A stretch of DNA of 64,000 nt, taken from Eutreptiella sp. 'Long Island Sound 2002' (lineage: Eukaryota; Euglenozoa; Euglenophyceae; Eutreptiales; Eutreptiaceae). Position numbers and translations under genes: made by a program. Every line of letters starts with the position of its first letter. The stretch's first letter is position 1. Below the pieces are notes generated by a model. It saw only the letters and a list, made by a program, of their open reading frames with translations, did not search any database and was not told the origin of the DNA. The DNA is taken from contig CAXIWF010000715.1 of the NCBI GenBank assembly GCA_964036045.1, forward strand, positions 310,001 through 374,000. The letters run 5' to 3'. Positions 34,863-47,261 of this stretch are shown here, piece by piece.

Positions 34863-35654
34863 AGAAAATTCTCGGAAAATTCTCGGAAAATTCTCGGAAA
34901 ATTCTCAGAAAATTCTCGGAAAATTCTCGGAAAGTTCTCGGAAAATGCTCGGAAAATTCTCGGAAAATTCTCGGAAAGTTCTCGGAAAATTCTCGGAAAA
35001 TTCTCGGAAAATTCTCGGAAAATTTTCGGAAAATTCTCGGAAAATTCTCGCAAAGTTCTCGGAAAATTCTCGGAAAATTCTCGGAAAATTCTCGGAAAAT
35101 TCTCGGAAAAATCTCGGAAAATTCTCGGAAAATTGACGGAAAATTCTCGGAAAATTCTCGCAAAGTTCTCGGAAAATTCTCGGAAAATTCTCGGAAAATT
35201 CTCGGAAAATTCTCGGAAAATTCTCGGAAAATTCTCGGAAAATTCTCGGAAAATTCTCGGAAAATTCTCGGAAAATTCTCGGAAAATTCTCGGAAAATTC
35301 TCGGAAAATTCTCGGAAAATTCTCGGAAAATTCTCGGAAAATTCTCGGAAAATTCTCGGAAAATTCTCGCAAAGTTCTCGGAAAATTCTCGGAAAATTCT
35401 CGGAAAATTCTCGGAAAATTCTCGGAAAATTCTCGGAAAATTCTCGGAAAATTCTCGGAAAATTCTCGGAAAATTCTCGGAAAATTCTCGGAAAATTCTC
35501 GGAAAATTCTCGGAAAATTCTCGGAAAATTCTCGGAAAATTCTCGGAAAATTCTCGCAAAGTTCTCGGAAAATTCTCGGAAAATTCTCGGAAAATTCTCG
35601 GAAAATTCTCGGAAAATTCTCGGAAAATTCTCGGAAAATTCTCGGAAAATTCTC

Positions 35655-36790
35655 GGACAATTCTCGGAAAATTCTCGGAAAATTCTCGGAAAATTCTCGG
35701 AAAATTCTCGGAAATTTTCGGATAATTCTCGGAAAATTCTCGGAAAATTCTCGGAAAATTCTCGGAAAATTCTCGGAAAATTCTCGGAAAATTCTCGGAA
35801 ATTTCTCGGAAAATTCTCGGAAAATTCTCGCAAAGTTCTCGGAAAATTCTCGGAAAATTCTCGGAAAATTCTCGGAAAATTCTCGGAAAATTCTCGGAAA
35901 ATTCTCGGAAAATTCTCGGAAAATTCTCGGAAAATTCTCAGAAAATTCTCGGAAAATTCTCGCAAAGTTCTCGGAAAATTCTCGGAAAATTCTCGGAAAA
36001 TTCTCGGAAAATTCTCGGAAAATTCTCGGAAAATTCTCGGAAAATTCTCGGAAAATTCTCGGAAAATTCTCGGACAATTCTCGGAAAATTCTCGGAAAAT
36101 TCTCGGAAAATTCTCGGAAAATTCTCGGAAATTTTCGGATAATTCTCGGAAAATTCTCGGAAAATTCTCGGAAAATTCTCGGAAAATTCTCGGAAAATTC
36201 TCGGAAAATTCTCGGAAATTTCTCGGAAAATTCTCGGAAAATTCTCGCAAAGTTCTCGGAAAATTCTCGGAAAATTCTCGGAAAATTCTCGGAAAATTCT
36301 CGGAAAATTCTCGGAAAATTCTCGGAAAATTCTCGGAAAATTCTCGGAAAATTCTCGGAAAATTCTCGGAAAATTCTCGGAAAATTCTCGGAAAATTCTC
36401 GGAAAATTCTCGGACAATTCTCGGAAAATTCTCGGAAAATTCTCGGAAAATTCTCGGAAAATTCTCGGAAATTTTCGGATAATTCTCGGAAAATTCTCGG
36501 AAAATTCTCGGAAAATTCTCGGAAAATTCTCGGAAAATTCTCGGAAAATTCTCGGATATTTCTCGGAAAATTCTCGGAAAATTCTCGCAAAGTTCTCGGA
36601 AAATTCTCGGAAAATTCTCGGAAAATTCTCGGAAAATTCTCGGAAAATTCTCGGAAAATTCTCGGAAAATTCTCGGAAAATTCTCGGAAAATTCTCAGAA
36701 AATTCTCGGAAAATTCTCGCAAAGTTCTCGGAAAATTCTCGGAAAATTCTCGGAAAATTCTCGGAAAATTCTCGGAAAATTCTCGGAAAA
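35655..36790 (+). repeat. X-unit cluster of U2 (three copies)
   Basis: GGACAATTCTC lies at 35655, 36072 and 36412, spacings 417 and 340 bp, each one monomer longer than the first two spacings in U1 (406 and 329). The third unit has a private GGATATTTCTC (about 36554) in place of GGAAATTTCTC. The fourth unit of U1 is absent, and the deletion join follows. Confidence 0.8.
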
Positions 36791-39687
36791 TTGACGGAAA
36801 ATTCTCGGAAAATTCTCGGAAAATTCTCGGAAAATTCTCGGAAAATTCTCGGAAAATTCTCGGAAAATTCTCGGAAAATTCTCGGAAAATTGACGGAAAA
36901 TTCTCGGAAAATTCTCGGAAAATTCTCGGAAAATTCTCGGAAAATTCTCGGAAAATTCTCGGAAAATTCTCGGAAAATTCTCCGAAAATTCTCGGAAAAT
37001 TCTCGGAAAATTCTCGCAAAATTTTTTCGAAAATTCTCGGAAAATTCTCGGAAAGTTCTCGGAAAATTCTCCGAAAATTCTCGGAAAATTCTCGGAAAAT
37101 TCTCGGAAAATTCTCCGAAAATTCTCGGAAAATTCTCGGAAAATTCTCGGAAAATTCTCGGAAAATTCTCGGAAAATTCTCGGAAAATTCTCGGAAAATT
37201 CTCGGAAAATTCTCGGAAAATTCTCGGAAAATTCTCGGAAAATTTTCGGAAAATTCTCGGAAAATTCTCGCAAAGTTCTCGGAAAATTCTCGGAAAATTC
37301 TCGGAAAATTCTCGGAAAATTCTCGGAAAATTCTCGGAAAATTCTCGGAAAATTCTCGGAAAATTCTCAGAAAATTCTCGGAAAATTCTCGGAAAATTCT
37401 CGGAAAATTCTCGGAAAATTCTCGGAAATTTTCGGATAATTCTCGGAAAATTCTCGGAAAATTCTCGGAAAATTCTCGGAAAATTCTCGGAAAATTCTCG
37501 GAAAATTCTCGGAAAATTCTCGGAAAATTCTCGGAAAATTCTCGGAAAATTCTCGCAAAGTTCTCGGAAAATTCTCGGAAAATTCTCGGAAAATTCTCGG
37601 AAAATTCTCGGAAAATTCTCGGAAAATTCTCGGAAAATTCTCGGAAAATTCTCAGAAAATTCTCGGAAAATTGACGGAAAATTCTCGGAAAATTCTCGGA
37701 AAATTCTCGGAAAATTCTCGGAAAATTCTCGGAAAATTCTCGGAAAAATCTCGGAAAGTTCTCGGAAAATTCTCGGAAAATTCTCGGAAAAATCTCGGAA
37801 AATTCTCGGAAAATTCTCGGAAAATTCTCGGAAAATTCTCGGAAAATTCTCGGAAAATTCTCGGAAAATTCTCGGAAAATTGACGGAAAATTCTCGGAAA
37901 ATTCTCGGAAAATTCTCGCAAAATTCTCGGAAAATTCTCGGAAAATTCTCGGAAAATTCTCGGAAAATTCTCGGAAAATTCTCGGAAAATTCTCGGAAAA
38001 TCCTCAGAAAATTCTCAGAAAATTCTCGGAAAATTCTCGGAAAATTCTCGGAAAATTCTCGGAAAATTGACGGAAAATTCTCGGAAAATTCTCGGAAAAT
38101 TCTCGCAAAATTCTCGGAAAATTCTCGGAAAATTCTCGGAAAATTCTCGGAAAATTCTCGGAAAATTCTCGGAAAATTCTCGCAAAGTTCTCGGAAAATT
38201 CTCGGAAAATTCTCGGAAAATTCTCGGAAAATTCTCGGAAAATTCTCGGAAAATTCTCGGAAAATTCTCGGAAAATTCTCGGAAAATTTTCGGAAAATTC
38301 TCGGAAAATTCTCGGAAAATTCTCGGAAAATTCTCCGAAAATTCTCGGAAAATTCTCAGAAAATTCTCGGAAAATTCGCGGAAAATTCTCGGAAAATTCT
38401 CGGAAAATTCTCAGAAAATTCTCAGAAAATTCTCGGAAAATTCTAGGAAAATTCTCGGAAAATTCTCGGAAAATTGACGGAAAATTCTCGGAAAATTCTC
38501 GGAAAATTCTCGGAAATTTCTCGGAAAATTCTCGGAAAATTCTCGGAAAATTCTCGGAAAATTCTCGGAAAATTCTCGGAAAATTGACGGAAAATTCTCG
38601 GAAAATTCTCGGAAAATTCTCAGAAAATTCTCGGAAAATTCTCGGAAAATTCTCGGAAAATTCTCGGAAAATTCTCGGAAATTTTTCGGAAAATTCTCGG
38701 AAAATTCTCGGAAAATTCTCGGAAAATTCTCGGAAAATTCTCGGAAAATTCTCAGAAAATTCTCGGAAAATTCTCGGAAAATTGACGGAAAATTCTCGGA
38801 AAATTCTCGGAAAATTCTCGGAAAATTCTCGGAAAATTCTCGGAAAATTCTCGGAAAATTCTCGGAAAATTCTCGGAAAATTCTCGGAAAATTGACGGAA
38901 AATTCTCGGAAAATTCTCGGAAAATTCTCGGAAAATTCTCGGAAAATTCTCGGAAAATTCTCGGAAAATTCTCGGAAAATTCTCCGAAAATTCTCGGAAA
39001 ATTCTCGGAAAATTCTCGCAAAATTTTTTCGAAAATTCTCGGAAAATTCTCGGAAAGTTCTCGGAAAATTCTCCGAAAATTCTCGGAAAATTCTCGGAAA
39101 ATTCTCGGAAAATTCTCCGAAAATTCTCGGAAAATTCTCGGAAAATTCTCGGAAAATTCTCGGAAAATTCTCGGAAAATTCTCGGAAAATTCTCGGAAAA
39201 TTCTCGGAAAATTCTCGGAAAATTCTCGGAAAATTCTCGGAAAATTCTCGGAAAATTTTCGGAAAATTCTCGGAAAATTCTCGCAAAGTTCTCGGAAAAT
39301 TCTCGGAAAATTCTCGGAAAATTCTCGGAAAATTCTCGGAAAATTCTCGGAAAATTCTCGGAAAATTCTCGGAAAATTCTCGGAAAATTCTCGGAAAATT
39401 CTCGGAAAATTCTCGGAAAATTCTCGGAAAATTCTCGGAAATTTTCGGATAATTCTCGGAAAATTCTCGGAAAATTCTCGGAAAATTCTCGGAAAATTCT
39501 CGGAAAATTCTCGGAAAATTCTCGGAAAATTCTCGGAAAATTCTCGGAAAATTCTCGGAAAATTCTCGGAAAATTCTCGGAAAATTCTCGGAAAATTCTC
39601 GGAAATTTTCGGATAATTCTCGGAAAATTCTCGGAAAATTCTCGGAAAATTCTCGGAAAATTCTCGGAAAATTCTCGGAAAATTCTC
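36791..39687 (+). repeat. 2.0-kb unit pair of U2
   Basis: GAC starts lie at 36791 and 38782, 1,991 bp apart, one monomer less than in U1. The GCAAAATTTTTT junctions at 37016 and 39018 are still exactly 2,002 bp apart, so the missing monomer is near the left edge (36791-36890 is 99 bp against 110 bp in U1). Near 39594 the sequence has the consensus where U1 has GGAAAG (about 34769). Confidence 0.82.
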
Positions 39688-40457
39688 AGAAAATTCTCGG
39701 AAAATTCTCGGAAAATTCTCGGAAAATTCTCAGAAAATTCTCGGAAAATTCTCGGAAAGTTCTCGGAAAATGCTCGGAAAATTCTCGGAAAATTCTCGGA
39801 AAGTTCTCGGAAAATTCTCGGAAAATTCTCGGAAAATTCTCGGAAAATTTTCGGAAAATTCTCGGAAAATTCTCGCAAAGTTCTCGGAAAATTCTCGGAA
39901 AATTCTCGGAAAATTCTCGGAAAATTCTCGGAAAAATCTCGGAAAATTCTCGGAAAATTGACGGAAAATTCTCGGAAAATTCTCGCAAAGTTCTCGGAAA
40001 ATTCTCGGAAAATTCTCGGAAAATTCTCGGAAAATTCTCGGAAAATTCTCGGAAAATTCTCGGAAAATTCTCGGAAAATTCTCGGAAAATTCTCGGAAAA
40101 TTCTCGGAAAATTCTCGGAAAATTCTCGGAAAATTCTCGGAAAATTCTCGGAAAATTCTCGGAAAATTCTCGGAAAATTCTCGCAAAGTTCTCGGAAAAT
40201 TCTCGGAAAATTCTCGGAAAATTCTCGGAAAATTCTCGGAAAATTCTCGGAAAATTCTCGGAAAATTCTCGGAAAATTCTCGGAAAATTCTCGGAAAATT
40301 CTCGGAAAATTCTCGGAAAATTCTCGGAAAATTCTCGGAAAATTCTCGGAAAATTCTCGCAAAGTTCTCGGAAAATTCTCGGAAAATTCTCGGAAAATTC
40401 TCGGAAAATTCTCGGAAAATTCTCGGAAAATTCTCGGAAAATTCTCGGAAAATTCTC

Positions 40458-41932
40458 GGACAATTCTCGGAAAATTCTCGGAAAATTCTCGGAAAATTCT
40501 CGGAAAATTCTCGGAAATTTTCGGATAATTCTCGGAAAATTCTCGGAAAATTCTCGGAAAATTCTCGGAAAATTCTCGGAAAATTCTCGGAAAATTCTCG
40601 GAAATTTCTCGGAAAATTCTCGGAAAATTCTCGCAAAGTTCTCGGAAAACTCTCGGAAAATTCTCGGAAAATTCTCGGAAAATTCTCGGAAAATTCTCGG
40701 AAAATTCTCGGAAAATTCTCGGAAAATTCTCGGAAAATTCTCAGAAAATTCTCGGAAAATTCTCGCAAAGTTCTCGGAAAATTCTCGGAAAATTCTCGGA
40801 AAATTCTCGGAAAATTCTCGGAAAATTCTCGGAAAATTCTCGGAAAATTCTCGGAAAATTCTCGGACAATTCTCGGAAAATTCTCGGAAAATTCTCGGAA
40901 AATTCTCGGAAAATTCTCGGAAATTTTCGGATAATTCTCGGAAAATTCTCGGAAAATTCTCGGAAAATTCTCGGAAAATTCTCGGAAAATTCTCGGAAAA
41001 TTCTCGGAAATTTCTCGGAAAATTCTCGGAAAATTCTCGCAAAGTTCTCGGAAAATTCTCGGAAAATTCTCGGAAAATTCTCGGAAAATTCTCGGAAAAT
41101 TCTCGGAAAATTCTCGGAAAATTCTCGGAAAATTCTCGGAAAATTCTCGGAAAATTCTCGGAAAATTCTCGGAAAATTCTCGGAAAATTCTCGGAAAATT
41201 CTCGGACAATTCTCGGAAAATTCTCGGAAAATTCTCGGAAAATTCTCGGAAAATTCTCGGAAATTCTCGGAAATTTTCGGATAATTCTCGGAAAATTCTC
41301 GGAAAATTCTCGGAAAATTCTCGGAAAATTCTCGGAAAATTCTCGGAAAATTCTCGGAAAATTCTCGGAAATTTCTCGGAAAATTCTCGGAAAATTCTCG
41401 CAAAGTTCTCGGAAAATTCTCGGAAAATTCTCGGAAAATTCTCGGAAAATTCTCGGAAAATTCTCGGAAAATTCTCGGAAAATTCTCGGAAAATTCTCGG
41501 AAAATTCTCAGAAAATTCTCGGAAAATTCTCGCAAAGTTCTCGGAAAATTCTCGGAAAATTCTCGGAAAATTCTCGGAAAATTCTCGGAAAATTCTCGGA
41601 AAATTCTCGGAAAATTCTCGGAAAATTCTCGGACAATTCTCGGAAAATTCTCGGAAAATTCTCGGAAAATTCTCGGAAAATTCTCGGAAATTTTCGGATA
41701 ATTCTCGGAAAATTCTCGGAAAATTCTCGGAAAATTCTCGGAAAATTCTCGGAAAATTCTCGGAAAATTCTCGGAAATTTCTCGGAAAATTCTCGGAAAA
41801 TTCTCGCAAAGTTCTCGGAAAATTCTCGGAAAATTCTCGGAAAATTCTCGGAAAATTCTCGGAAAATTCTCGGAAAATTCTCGGAAAATTCTCGGAAAAT
41901 TCTCGGAAAATTCTCAGAAAATTCTCGGAAAA
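40458..41932 (+). repeat. X-unit cluster of U3 (four copies)
   Basis: GGACAATTCTC starts at 40458, 40864, 41204 and 41631, spacings 406, 340 and 427 bp. The 427-bp unit contains two successive 10-bp monomers (GGAAATTCTC then GGAAATTTTC, about 41261-41280), so it is two bases short of 39 monomers. U1 has 406, 329 and 406, so unit length is still changing between superunits. Confidence 0.82.
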
Positions 41933-42375
41933 TTGACGGAAAATTCTCGGAAAATTCTCGGAAAATTCTCGGAAAATTCTCGGAAAATTCTCGGAAAATT
42001 CTCGGAAAATTCTCGGAAAGTTCTCGGAAAATTCTCGGAAAATTCTCGGAAAATTCTCGGAAAATTCTCAGAAAATTCTCAGAAAATTCTCGGAAAATTG
42101 ACGGAAAATTCTCGGAAAATTCTCGGAAAATTCTCGGAAAATTCTCGGAAAAGTCTCGGAAAGTTCTCGGAAAATTCTCGGAAAATTCTCGGAAAATTCT
42201 CGGAAAATTCTCGGAAAATTCTCAGAAAATTCTCGGAAAATTCTCGGAAAATTCTCGGAAAATTCTCGGAAAATTCTCGGAAAATTCTCGGAAAATTCTC
42301 GGAAAATTCTCGGAAAATTCTCGGAAAATTCTCGGAAAATTCTCGGAAAATTCTCGGAAAATTCTCGGAAAATTC

Positions 42376-42860
42376 TTCGAAAATTGACGGAAAATTCTCG
42401 GAAAATTCTCAGAAAATTCTCGGAAAATTCTCGGAAAATTCTCGGAAAATTCTCGGAAAATTTTGGGAAATTTCTCGGAAAATTCTCAGAAAATTCTCGG
42501 AAAATTCTCGGAAAATTCTCGGAAAATTCTCGGAAAATTCTCGGAAAATTCTCGGAAAATTCTCGGAAAATTCTCGGAAATTCTCGGATAATTCTCGGAA
42601 AATTCTCGGAAAATTCTTGGAAAATTCTCGGAAAATTCTCGGAAAATTGTCGGAAAATTCTCGGAAAATTCTCGGAAAATTCTCGGAAAATTCTCGGAAA
42701 ATTCTCGGAAAATTCTCGCAAAGTTCTCGGAAAATTCTCGGAAAATTCTCGGAAAATTCTCGGAAAATTCTCGGAAAATTCTCGGAAAATTCTCGGAAAA
42801 TTCTCGGAAAATTCTCGGAAAAGTCTCAGAAAATTCTCAGAAAATTCTCGGAAGTTTGAC
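42376..42860 (+). repeat. Head element H, copy 6
   Basis: TTCGAA lies at 42376-42381 and GGAAGTTTGAC at 42850-42860, spacing 474 bp. Private changes are GGGAAATTTCTC after the TTTTGGG variant (about 42466-42476) and an ATTGTC monomer near 42648. Confidence 0.87.
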
Positions 42861-44373
42861 GGAAAATTGACGGAAAATTCTCGGAAAATTCTCGGAAAAT
42901 TCTCGGAAAATTCTCGGAAAATTCTCGGAAAATTCTCGGAAAATTCTCGGAAAGTTCTCGGAAAATTCTCGGAAAATTCTCGGAAAATTCTCGGAAAATT
43001 CTCGGAAAAGTCTCGGAAAATTGTCGGAAAATTCTCGGAAAATTCTTGGAAAATTCTCAGAAAATTCTCGGAAAATTCTCGGAAAATTCTCGGAAAATTC
43101 TCGGAAAATTCTCGGAAAATTCTCCCAAAGTTCTCGGAATATTCTCGGAAAATTCTCGGAAAATTCTCGGAAAATTCTCGGAAAATTCTCGGAAAATTCT
43201 CGGAAAATTCTCGGAAAGTTCTCGGAAAATTCTCGGAAAATTCTCGGAAAATTCTCAGAAAATTCTCGGAAAATTCTCGGAAAATTCTCGGAAAATTCTC
43301 GGAAAATTCTCGGAAAGTTCTCGGAAAATTCTCGGAAAATTCTCGGAAAATTCTCGGAAAATTCTCGGAAAATTCTCGGAAAATTCTCGGAAAATTCTCG
43401 GAAAATTCTCCCAAAGTTCTCGGAATATTCTCGGAAAATTCTCGGAAAATTCTCGGAAAATTCTCGGAAAATTCTCGGAAAATTCTCGGAAAATTCTCGG
43501 AAAATTCTCGGAAAATTCTCGGAAAATTCTCGGAAAATTCTCGGAAAATTCTCGGAAAATTGACGGAAAATTCTCGGAAAATTCTCGGAAAATTCTCGGA
43601 AAATTCTCGGAAAATTCTCGGAAAATGCTCGGAAAATTCTCGGAAAATTCTCGGAAAGTTCTCGGAAAATTCTCGGAAAATTCTCGGAAAATTCTCGGAA
43701 AATTCTCAGAAAATTCTCGGAAAATTCTCGGAAAATTCTCGGAAAATTCTCGGAAAATTCTCGGAAAATTCTCGGAAAATTCTTGGAAAATTCTCGGAAA
43801 ATTCTCGGAAAATTCTCGGAAAATTCTCCGAAAATTCTCGGAAAATTCTCGGAAAATTCTCGGAAAATTCTCGGAAAATTCTCGCAAAGTTCTCGGAAAA
43901 TTCTCGGAAAATTCTCGGAAAATTGACGGAAAATTCTCGGAAAATTCTCGGAAAATTCTCAGAAAATTTTCGGAAAATTCTCGGAAAATTCTCGGAAAAT
44001 TCTCAGAAAATTCTCGGAAAATTCTCGGAAAATTCTCGGAAAATTCTCGGAAAATTCTCGGAAAATTCTCGGAAAATTCTCGGAAAATTCTCGGAAAATT
44101 CTCGGAAAATTCTCGCAAAGTTCTCGGAAAATTCTCGGAAAATTCTCGGAAAATTCTCGGAAAATTCTTGGAAAATTCTCGGAAAATTCTCGGAAAATTC
44201 TCGGAAAATTCTCGGAAAATTCTCGGAAAATTCTCGGAAAATTCTCGGAAAATTCTCGGAAAATTCTCGGAAAATTCTCGGAAAATTCTCGGAAAATTCT
44301 CGGAAAATTTTCGGAAAATTCTCGGAAAATTCTCGGAAAATTGACGGAAAATTCTCAGAAAATTCTCGGAAAA

Positions 44374-45580
44374 TTCTCGGAAAATTCTCGGAAAATTCTC
44401 GGAAAATTCTCGGAAAATTCTCGGAAAATTCTCGGAAAGTTCTCGGAAAATTCTCGGAAAATTCTCGGAAAATTCTCGGAAAATTCTCGGAAAAGTCTCG
44501 GAAAATTGTCGGAAAATTCTCGGAAAATTCTTGGAAAATTCTCAGAAAATTCTCGGAAAATTCTCGGAAAATTCTCGGAAAATTCTCGGAAAATTCTCGG
44601 AAAATTCTCGGAAAGTTCTCGGAAAATTCTCGGAAAATTCTCGGAAAATTCTCGGAAAATTCTCGGAAAAGTCTCGGAAAATTGTCGGAAAATTCTCGGA
44701 AAATTCTTGGAAAATTCTCAGAAAATTCTCGGAAAATTCTCGGAAAATTCTCGGAAAATTCTCGGAAAATTCTCGGAAAATTCTCCCAAAGTTCTCGCAA
44801 TATTCTCGGAAAATTCTCGGAAAATTCTCGGAAAATTCTCGGAAAATTCTCGGAAAATTCTCGGAAAATTCTCGGAAAATTCTCGGAAAATTCTCGGAAA
44901 ATTCTCGGAAAATTCTCAGAAAATTCTCGGAAAATTCTCGGAAAATTCTCGGAAAATTCTCGGAAAATTCTCGGAAAATTGACGGAAAATTTTCGGAAAA
45001 TTCTCGGAAAATTCTCGGAAAATTCTCGGAAAATTCTCAGAAAATTCTCAGAAAATTCTCGGAAAATTCTCGGAAAATTCTCGGAAAATTCTCGGAAAAT
45101 TGACGGAAAATTCTCGGAAAATTCTCGGAAAATTCTCGGAAAATTCTCGGAAAATTCTCGGAAAGTTCTCGGAAAATTCTCGGAAAATTCTCGGAAAATT
45201 CTCGGAAAATTCTCGGAAAAGTCTCGGAAAATTGTCGGAAAATTCTCGGAAAATTCTTGGAAAATTCTCAGAAAATTCTCGGAAAATTCTCGGAAAATTC
45301 TCGGAAAATTCTCGGAAAATTCTCGGAAAATTCTCGGAAAGTTCTCGGAAAATTCTCGGAAAATTCTCGGAAAATTCTCGGAAAATTCTCGGAAAAGTCT
45401 CGGAAAATTGTCGGAAAATTCTCGGAAAATTCTTGGAAAATTCTCAGAAAATTCTCGGAAAATTCTCGGAAAATTCTCGGAAAATTCTCGGAAAATTCTC
45501 GGAAAATTCTCCCAAAGTTCTCGCAATATTCTCGGAAAATTCTCGGAAAATTCTCGGAAAATTCTCGGAAAATTCTCAAA
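44374..45580 (+). repeat. 726-bp tandem duplication of U3
   Basis: 176-bp doublets lie at 44500/44676 and 45226/45402, again 726 bp apart, with the CCAAAG then GCAATATT pair near 44785 and 45512. They correspond to 14656/14832 and 15382/15558 at offset 29,844. Just after it lies a 12-bp monomer made of seven A residues (about 45578), absent from U1. Confidence 0.82.
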
Positions 45581-47206
45581 AAAATTCTCGGAAAATTCTC
45601 GGAAAATTCTCGGAAAATTCTCGGAAAATTCTCGGAAAATTCTCAGAAAATTCTCGGAAAATTCTCGGAAAATTCTCGGAAAATTCTCGGAAAATTCTCG
45701 GAAAATTCTCGGAAAGTTCTCGGAAAATTCTCGGAAAATTCTCCCAAAGTTCTCGGAATATTCTCGGAAAATTCTCGGAAAATTCTCGGAAAATTCTCGG
45801 AAAATTCTTGGAAAATTCTCAGAAAATTCTCGGAAAATTCTCGGAAAATTCTCGGAAAATTCTCAGAAAATTCTCGGAAAATTCTCGGAAAGTTCTCGGA
45901 AAATGCTCGGAAAATTCTCGGAAAATTCTCGGAAAGTTCTCGGAAAGTTCTCGGAAAATTCTCGGAAAATTCTCGGAAAATTCTCAGAAAATTCTCGGAA
46001 AATTCTCGGAAAATTCTCGGAAAATTCTCGGAAAATTCTCGGAAAATTCTCGGAAAATTCTCCCAAAGTTCTCGGAATATTCTCGGAAAATTCTCGGAAA
46101 ATTCTCGGAAAATTCTCGGAAAATTCTCGGAAAATTCTCGGAAAATTCTCGGAAAATTCTCGGAAAATTCTCGGAAAATTCTCGGAAAATTCTCAGAAAA
46201 TTCTCGGAAAATTCTCGGAAAATTCTCGGAAAATTCTCGGAAAATTCTCGGAAAATTCTCGGAAAGTTCTCGGAAAATTCTCGGAAAATTCTCGGAAAAT
46301 TCTCGGAAAATTCTCGGAAAATTCTCGGAAAATTCTCGGAAAATTCTCGGAAAATTCTTGGAAAATTCTCAGAAAATTCTCCGAAAATTCTCGGAAAATT
46401 CTCGGAAAATTCTCAGAAAATTCTCGGAAAATTCTCGGAAAGTTCTCGGAAAATGCTCGGAAAATTCTCGGAAAATTCTCGGAAAGTTCTCGGAAAATTC
46501 TCGGAAAATTCTCGGAAAATTCTCGGAAAATTCTCAGAAAATTCTCGGAAAATTCTCGGAAAATTCTCGGAAAATTCTCGGAAAATTCTCGGAAAATTCT
46601 CGGAAAATTCTTGGAAAATTCTCGGAAAATTCTCGGAAAATTCTCGGAAAATTCTCGGAAAATTCTCGGAAAATTCTCGGAAAATTCTCGGAAAATTCTC
46701 GGAAAATTCTCGCAAAGTTCTCGGAAAATTCTCGGAAAATTCTCGGAAAATTGACGGAAAATTCTCGGAAAATTCTCGGAAAATTCTCAGAAAATTTTCG
46801 GAAAATTCTCGGAAAATTCTCGGAAAATTCTCAGAAAATTCTCGGAAAATTCTCGGAAAATTCTCGGAAAATTCTCGGAAAATTCTCGGAAAATTCTCGG
46901 AAAATTCTCGGAAAATTCTCGGAAAATTCTCGGAAAATTCTCGCAAAGTTCTCGGAAAATTCTCGGAAAATTCTCGGAAAATTCTCGGAAAATTCTTGGA
47001 AAATTCTCGGAAAATTCTCGGAAAATTCTCGGAAAATTCTCGGAAAATTCTCGGAAAATTCTCGGAAAATTCTCGGAAAATTCTCGGAAAATTCTCGGAA
47101 AGTTCTCGGAAAATTCTCGGAAAATTTTCGGAAAATTCTCGGAAAATTCTCGGAAAATTGACGGAAAATTCTCAGAAAATTCTCGGAAAATTTTCGGAAA
47201 ATTCTC
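45581..47206 (+). repeat. Satellite stretch with CCAAAG, ATGCTC and TTGG variants (U3)
   Basis: This is the counterpart of 15863-17361. It contains an extra CCAAAG then GGAATATT pair near 45745 that U1 lacks, then ATG monomers at 45903 and 46453 and the expected CCAAAG near 46063. A GGAAAG change near 47098 is private. The stretch is otherwise consensus array. Confidence 0.75.
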
Positions 47207-47261
47207 GGAAAATTTTTAGAAAATTCTCGGAAAATTCTCGGAAAGTTCTCGGAAAATTGAC
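47207..47261 (+). repeat. T element, copy 6
   Basis: TAG lies at 47217-47219, closing GAC at 47251-47261 followed by CG. It is the counterpart of 17362 (offset 29,845). Confidence 0.87.

Larger units (their letters stand above)
34863..39687 (+). repeat. Superunit U2 (4,825 bp), internally deleted copy
   Basis: The first about 1.9 kb (34863-36719) matches the U1 start at offset 25,009, including the ATG monomer (34945) and three GGACAATTCTC X starts (35655, 36072, 36412; spacings 417 and 340). The remainder (from about 36791) matches the U1 end, 31966-34862, at offsets 4,814 to 4,825, including both GCAAAATTTTTT junctions (37016, 39018), TTCGCGG (38377) and CTAGG (about 38445). The middle about 20 kb of the superunit is missing. 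The join lies between 36719 and 36791, within consensus monomers. Confidence 0.85.
27161..42058 (+). repeat. Higher-order block B5 (14,898 bp, spans U1, U2 and U3)
   Basis: The block begins with a short H element, then the 1,045-bp pair, the 537/603-bp triplet and the 2.0 kb duplication, reaching the end of U1 at 34862. The complete short superunit U2 (34863-39687) and the first 2.4 kb of U3 follow before the next head start. Without U2 the interval would be about 10.1 kb. Confidence 0.78.

Noticed and set aside
34945-35136. ATG-initiated 63-codon frame (also at 39770)
   Set aside because: The ATG comes from the GGAAAATGCTC variant and the frame is pure satellite repeat that ends at the next GAC monomer.
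38004-41042. Minus-strand open frame of 1,012 codons
   Set aside because: It is the complement of the same satellite, begins at TTG from a GCAAAG monomer, and I saw no ATG on this strand. It is a consequence of the 11-bp unit.
42384-46754. Plus-strand open frame of 1,456 codons (and others of 1,192, 1,042 and 1,034 codons)
   Set aside because: It starts at TTG inside a GAC monomer, and its sequence is only the 11-residue repeat. Every frame on both strands is similarly open, and ends are set by variant monomers. There is no promoter, splice or codon-bias evidence.
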